In this document: in pieces, positions 61,553 through 64,000 of the stretch
How positions within the stretch are numbered: position 1 is the stretch's first letter
How the letters are laid out: each line of letters starts with the position of its first letter
Assembly (NCBI RefSeq): GCF_002305875.1
Contig: NZ_CP022098.1
Coordinates: 434,001 to 498,000 of the forward strand
Length of the DNA: 64,000 nt
Direction: 5' to 3'
Source of the DNA: Cystobacter fuscus
GTDB lineage: Bacteria; Myxococcota; Myxococcia; Myxococcales; Myxococcaceae
Position numbers and translations under genes: made by a program
The notes under the pieces: model-generated
Told to the model about the DNA's origin: nothing
Database searches by the model: none
Seen by the model: only the letters and a program-made list of their open reading frames with translations

Positions 61553-63772
61553 TCACTTGCCCTCGGCGGCGCGGTCCGGTTCGTCGCCGAACCCGGTCTC
61601 GAGCAGGCTCATCTCCTGGGCGGCGGGCAGCATGACCGTCAGCAGCGTGCCCTCGCCCTCGCGGCTGTCCGCGCGCAGCGTGCCGCCCAGCCCCGTCACG
61701 ATGGCGTGGCTCACCGACAACCCCAGGCCCGTGCTCGTGCGGCGCGTGGTGAAGAAGGGCTCGAAGATGCGCGCGACCACCTCCGGGGACATGCCCCGGC
61801 CGGTGTCTTTTATCTCCACCACCAGCTCGCCCGTCTCCGCCGTGTACGCCGCCACCCGCAGCACGTTGTTCGTCGCGTCCGGCTCGTCCATGGCCTGCAG
61901 CGCGTTGAGCAGCAGGTTCACGAACACCTGGGTCAGCCGGGATTCATCGCCCTCCACCCGAGGCACCGGCTGGAAGTCCGTCTCCAACCGCGCCCGGTGG
62001 CGCAGCTCGACCCGCACCAGGCTCAGTGCGTGCTCCAGCAGGGGGATGACGTCCACCGTCTTGTGCTGCTCCGGCGGTGCGCGCGACAGCATGCGCAGGT
62101 CCTGGACGATCGTCTTCAGCCGGTGGGCGCCATCGGCCGCCTCGGTCAGCGCCTCGAGCACGTCCGCCACTTCCGTGGACAGGGCATGGTCCTGGGAGCG
62201 CAGCACCTCCGCCACGCGCGTGAGCTCCTCGCGCGCGAAGCCGATGTTGGCCAGCATGTAGGCGAGGGGATTGCCCATCTCGTGGCCCACCGCTCCGGCC
62301 AGCGAGCCCAGTGCCGCCAGCCGGTCCGCCTTGAAGAGCTGCGCCTCCATCTGCTTGCGCACCGTCACGTCCTTGGCGAACACCCGCAGGCGCTCGGGGT
62401 CCACCAGGTGCGTCACCGTCAGCTCCCAGTGGCGGCCCTCCCAGTGGACGCTCGGCGTGTCGCCCGTCGAGGCGCGCCGGGCCGCCGCGAGCGAGGCCTC
62501 CACCACCGGATGTCGGGGGCCGCGCGGGAACAAGTCCGTGAAGGCCTTGTGCGCCGCGGGGTTGGCGTAGTGCAGGACGCCGTCCGGGCCCAACTCCAGC
62601 ATGGGCTCGGGGTGCAGCAGTGAGAAGGAGGCCAGGCGGTAGAGTCGCTCTTCCTGGGCGCGCAGCTCGGTGACGTCGCACACCAGCACCGCCGTGGTGG
62701 CCTCCCGCGCGGGGTCCGTGGGAGTCCGCAGGGTGGCCTCGGCCGCGAACCAGCGTGTCTCCCCCTCCACCTCCAGGCGGTACTCCACCCGGCCGCCACC
62801 ACTGTGCCGCGCCGAGCGCGCGAGCGCCGCCAACGCGCCTCCCGCCTCCATGCCGAGGGCCTCCCCCAGGGGCCGTCCCTCCGCCTCGCGCACGTCCCGC
62901 CCGAACGCCCTGCCCGTGGGCGTCCAGAGACGCAGGCAGCGCTGCTCGGCATCCACCTCCGCCGCCAGGTAGTCCGTCTGCCGCACGGCGCGGGGCATGT
63001 GGGGGCGCGGGGTGGCCTCCGAGGCGAGGACGAAGCCCTCGCTGTCGAAGAGGCCCAGCATCGGCTCGAGTCCGCCCGTGCTGCCGGCGAGCGAGGTGAG
63101 CACGGACACCAGCGTGGCCGTGTCCGCCTCGCTCAGGCGGGAGGTGATGATGAGTCCGTCGGCGGGCGTGGCGTGGGTGTAGGCGAAGGGCAGGAGCTGG
63201 CGCTCGTCCGCGCCCAGGTGCTCGGCGAGGTAGGCACGTACGGTGTCCTCCTCGGGGTGGCTCGCATAGATGGCGGCCACGTCCGCCTCGCCCTCGAGCA
63301 CCGCCAGCAGGGCCTTGCGGTAGGTGCCGAAGAAGCGCTCCTCGCGAAAGGTGTCCGCGGGAGGATGGCCACTCTCCGTGAGGTAGCGCGTGGGCAGCAG
63401 GTAGCCCGCCGTGGAGCGCGGGGCCACCCAGGCGGCGCGCGTGCCCTCGAGCGTGCCCAACGTGAGCGGCCGCGACGCCCGGCACAGCAGCGCCGAGTAG
63501 TAGCTGCCCTGTCCGGCCCGCACCGCGCGCAGCACCGCCCGGGCGCGCGACTCGAAGTGGGTGCATTGCTCGGCGGTGCCCCAGACCAGCTCCACCCGCT
63601 CCGCGGCCAGCTCCCGCTCCAACACCTCGTAGGACGGCGCGATCTCCACCAGGATGGGGCGTCCCAGCCGCTGGGCGAGCGCCCGGCTGAACAGCTCGGC
63701 ACGCACGTGCTCCTTCACCTCTCCCAGCGAGGGCGAGAGAAGAAAGCGGATGGGCGTGGCCGTCAGGCTCAT
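61553..63772 (-). CDS. Histidine kinase with PhnD-like sensor and PAS domains
   Basis: This is a 739-residue sensor kinase without membrane segments. Residues 1-240 look like a periplasmic-type PhnD/phosphonate-binding fold ([52 protein letters not shown]), but no signal peptide is present, so it senses a cytoplasmic ligand. Two PAS regions follow (about 250-370 and 380-490). Then comes HisKA with [12 protein letters not shown] (His497), N box [13 protein letters not shown]1 DTGRGM and G2 [11 protein letters not shown]. The C-terminal tail is acidic. No response regulator is adjacent. PiuC follows 31 bases downstream and could share the transcript, hinting at an iron link. Confidence 0.93.
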   Translation of the reverse strand: MSLTATPIRFLLSPSLGEVKEHVRAELFSRALAQRLGRPILVEIAPSYEVLERELAAERVELVWGTAEQCTHFESRARAVLRAVRAGQGSYYSALLCRASRPLTLGTLEGTRAAWVAPRSTAGYLLPTRYLTESGHPPADTFREERFFGTYRKALLAVLEGEADVAAIYASHPEEDTVRAYLAEHLGADERQLLPFAYTHATPADGLIITSRLSEADTATLVSVLTSLAGSTGGLEPMLGLFDSEGFVLASEATPRPHMPRAVRQTDYLAAEVDAEQRCLRLWTPTGRAFGRDVREAEGRPLGEALGMEAGGALAALARSARHSGGGRVEYRLEVEGETRWFAAEATLRTPTDPAREATTAVLVCDVTELRAQEERLYRLASFSLLHPEPMLELGPDGVLHYANPAAHKAFTDLFPRGPRHPVVEASLAAARRASTGDTPSVHWEGRHWELTVTHLVDPERLRVFAKDVTVRKQMEAQLFKADRLAALGSLAGAVGHEMGNPLAYMLANIGFAREELTRVAEVLRSQDHALSTEVADVLEALTEAADGAHRLKTIVQDLRMLSRAPPEQHKTVDVIPLLEHALSLVRVELRHRARLETDFQPVPRVEGDESRLTQVFVNLLLNALQAMDEPDATNNVLRVAAYTAETGELVVEIKDTGRGMSPEVVARIFEPFFTTRRTSTGLGLSVSHAIVTGLGGTLRADSREGEGTLLTVMLPAAQEMSLLETGFGDEPDRAAEGK

Positions 63773-63870
63773 GGGCGGGATCTCTCCTGATGGACTCCGA
63801 TCGGAGAGCGGAAGCGTCCCCCTCCGCGCGGAGACGGCGGATCATGCCGGACATCCAGGGCGCGCGCATC

Positions 63871-64000
63871 TCACCCCCAGGCCGGGTCCGAGCCCTCCAC
63901 GCTCCCTTCCTCGGTGCCCGGACGACGCTCGCTCCGCCGTGGATCCACCCTGCTCCGACGCGAGGCGACGCGACGCGGCAGGGCCCCTCGTCCCACCGCC
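63871..64000 (-). CDS. Possible 3' end of a minus-strand gene entering from the right
   Basis: A frame open to the window edge stops with TGA at 63873-63871 (codons end AWG, stop) and is rich in Arg/Glu/Pro (RVDPRRSERRPGTEEGS). The codon usage is neutral. It stands 98 bases upstream of the histidine kinase start. It could be the tail of a neighbouring gene or chance in GC-rich DNA; the rest of 63773-64000 holds nothing else I can name. Confidence 0.3.
   Translation of the reverse strand, partial: AVGRGALPRRVASRRSRVDPRRSERRPGTEEGSVEGSDPAWG

Noticed and set aside
1-64000. tRNA, rRNA, CRISPR arrays, insertion sequences
   Set aside because: None could be recognised by eye; no transposase or integrase frame and no regularly spaced repeats were seen.

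Overview
The window is a GC-rich chromosomal segment (roughly 70% G+C by eye). It almost certainly comes from a myxobacterium of the Cystobacter/Archangium/Melittangium group. The evidence is the gene content: four very different Ser/Thr protein kinases, an FHA-type sigma-54 activator, many secreted lipoproteins (including an ADYC-type one), polymorphic toxin/immunity-like pairs and a split TonB/ferric-siderophore system. No rRNA, tRNA, CRISPR array, transposase or integrase was recognised. The organism assignment is inference from gene families, not from a marker gene.

Layout. 1-4.5 kb: end of an alpha/beta hydrolase, a TerB-like protein, an FHA-sigma-54 activator, and an SDR plus MarR pair with a palindromic operator. 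4.5-7.7 kb: a VRR-NUC-like secreted nuclease with a TsiV/DUF3396 immunity protein, divergent from an unknown membrane-anchored protein. 7.9-12.9 kb: a cupin, a decayed AAA-ATPase/TOPRIM-like pair, and a translationally coupled SNF2 helicase plus a protein ending in a RING-like zinc site; this block is bounded by two copies of a ~70-bp direct repeat. 13-17.2 kb: GH92 mannosidase with CutC, then a DUF4258/MqsA toxin-antitoxin locus behind a nested palindrome. 17.2-26.7 kb (minus strand): a 1905-residue kinase/AAA/GAF/histidine-kinase hybrid, a small hydrolase, a haem-lipoprotein plus membrane protein, a TetR regulator with a perfect 20-bp operator, and an SDR. 26.8-28.2 kb: a lipoprotein coupled to an internally repeated soluble protein. 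28.2-35 kb: a kinase, a Cys-rich lipoprotein and a PknK-type kinase. 35.1-37.5 kb: an AlbA_2/Schlafen-type protein coupled to a ParA-like ATPase. 37.6-46.7 kb: ADYC lipoprotein, response regulator with a kinase-FGE fusion, PLP-dependent synthase, aldo/keto reductase, Uma2 and DUF2267 proteins. 47-53 kb: secreted proteins, a GH71/99-like lipoprotein, a beta-propeller and a kinase-accessory membrane protein, a piece of which is duplicated at 46.6 kb. 53.3-55.4 kb: a Septu (PtuA/PtuB) defence pair. 56-64 kb: a Fur-controlled TonB, PepSY reductase and siderophore-receptor set, a PiuC dioxygenase and a histidine kinase with a PhnD-like sensor.

Themes. Four loci look like defence or inter-bacterial conflict modules, intact or decaying: nuclease/immunity, SNF2-RING next to a dead AAA/TOPRIM pair, AlbA_2-ParA, and Septu. 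They are scattered among signalling and secreted-protein genes. The SNF2-RING pair and the AlbA_2-ParA pair are the best candidates for undescribed systems. All functional statements come from reading motifs; no database search was run.
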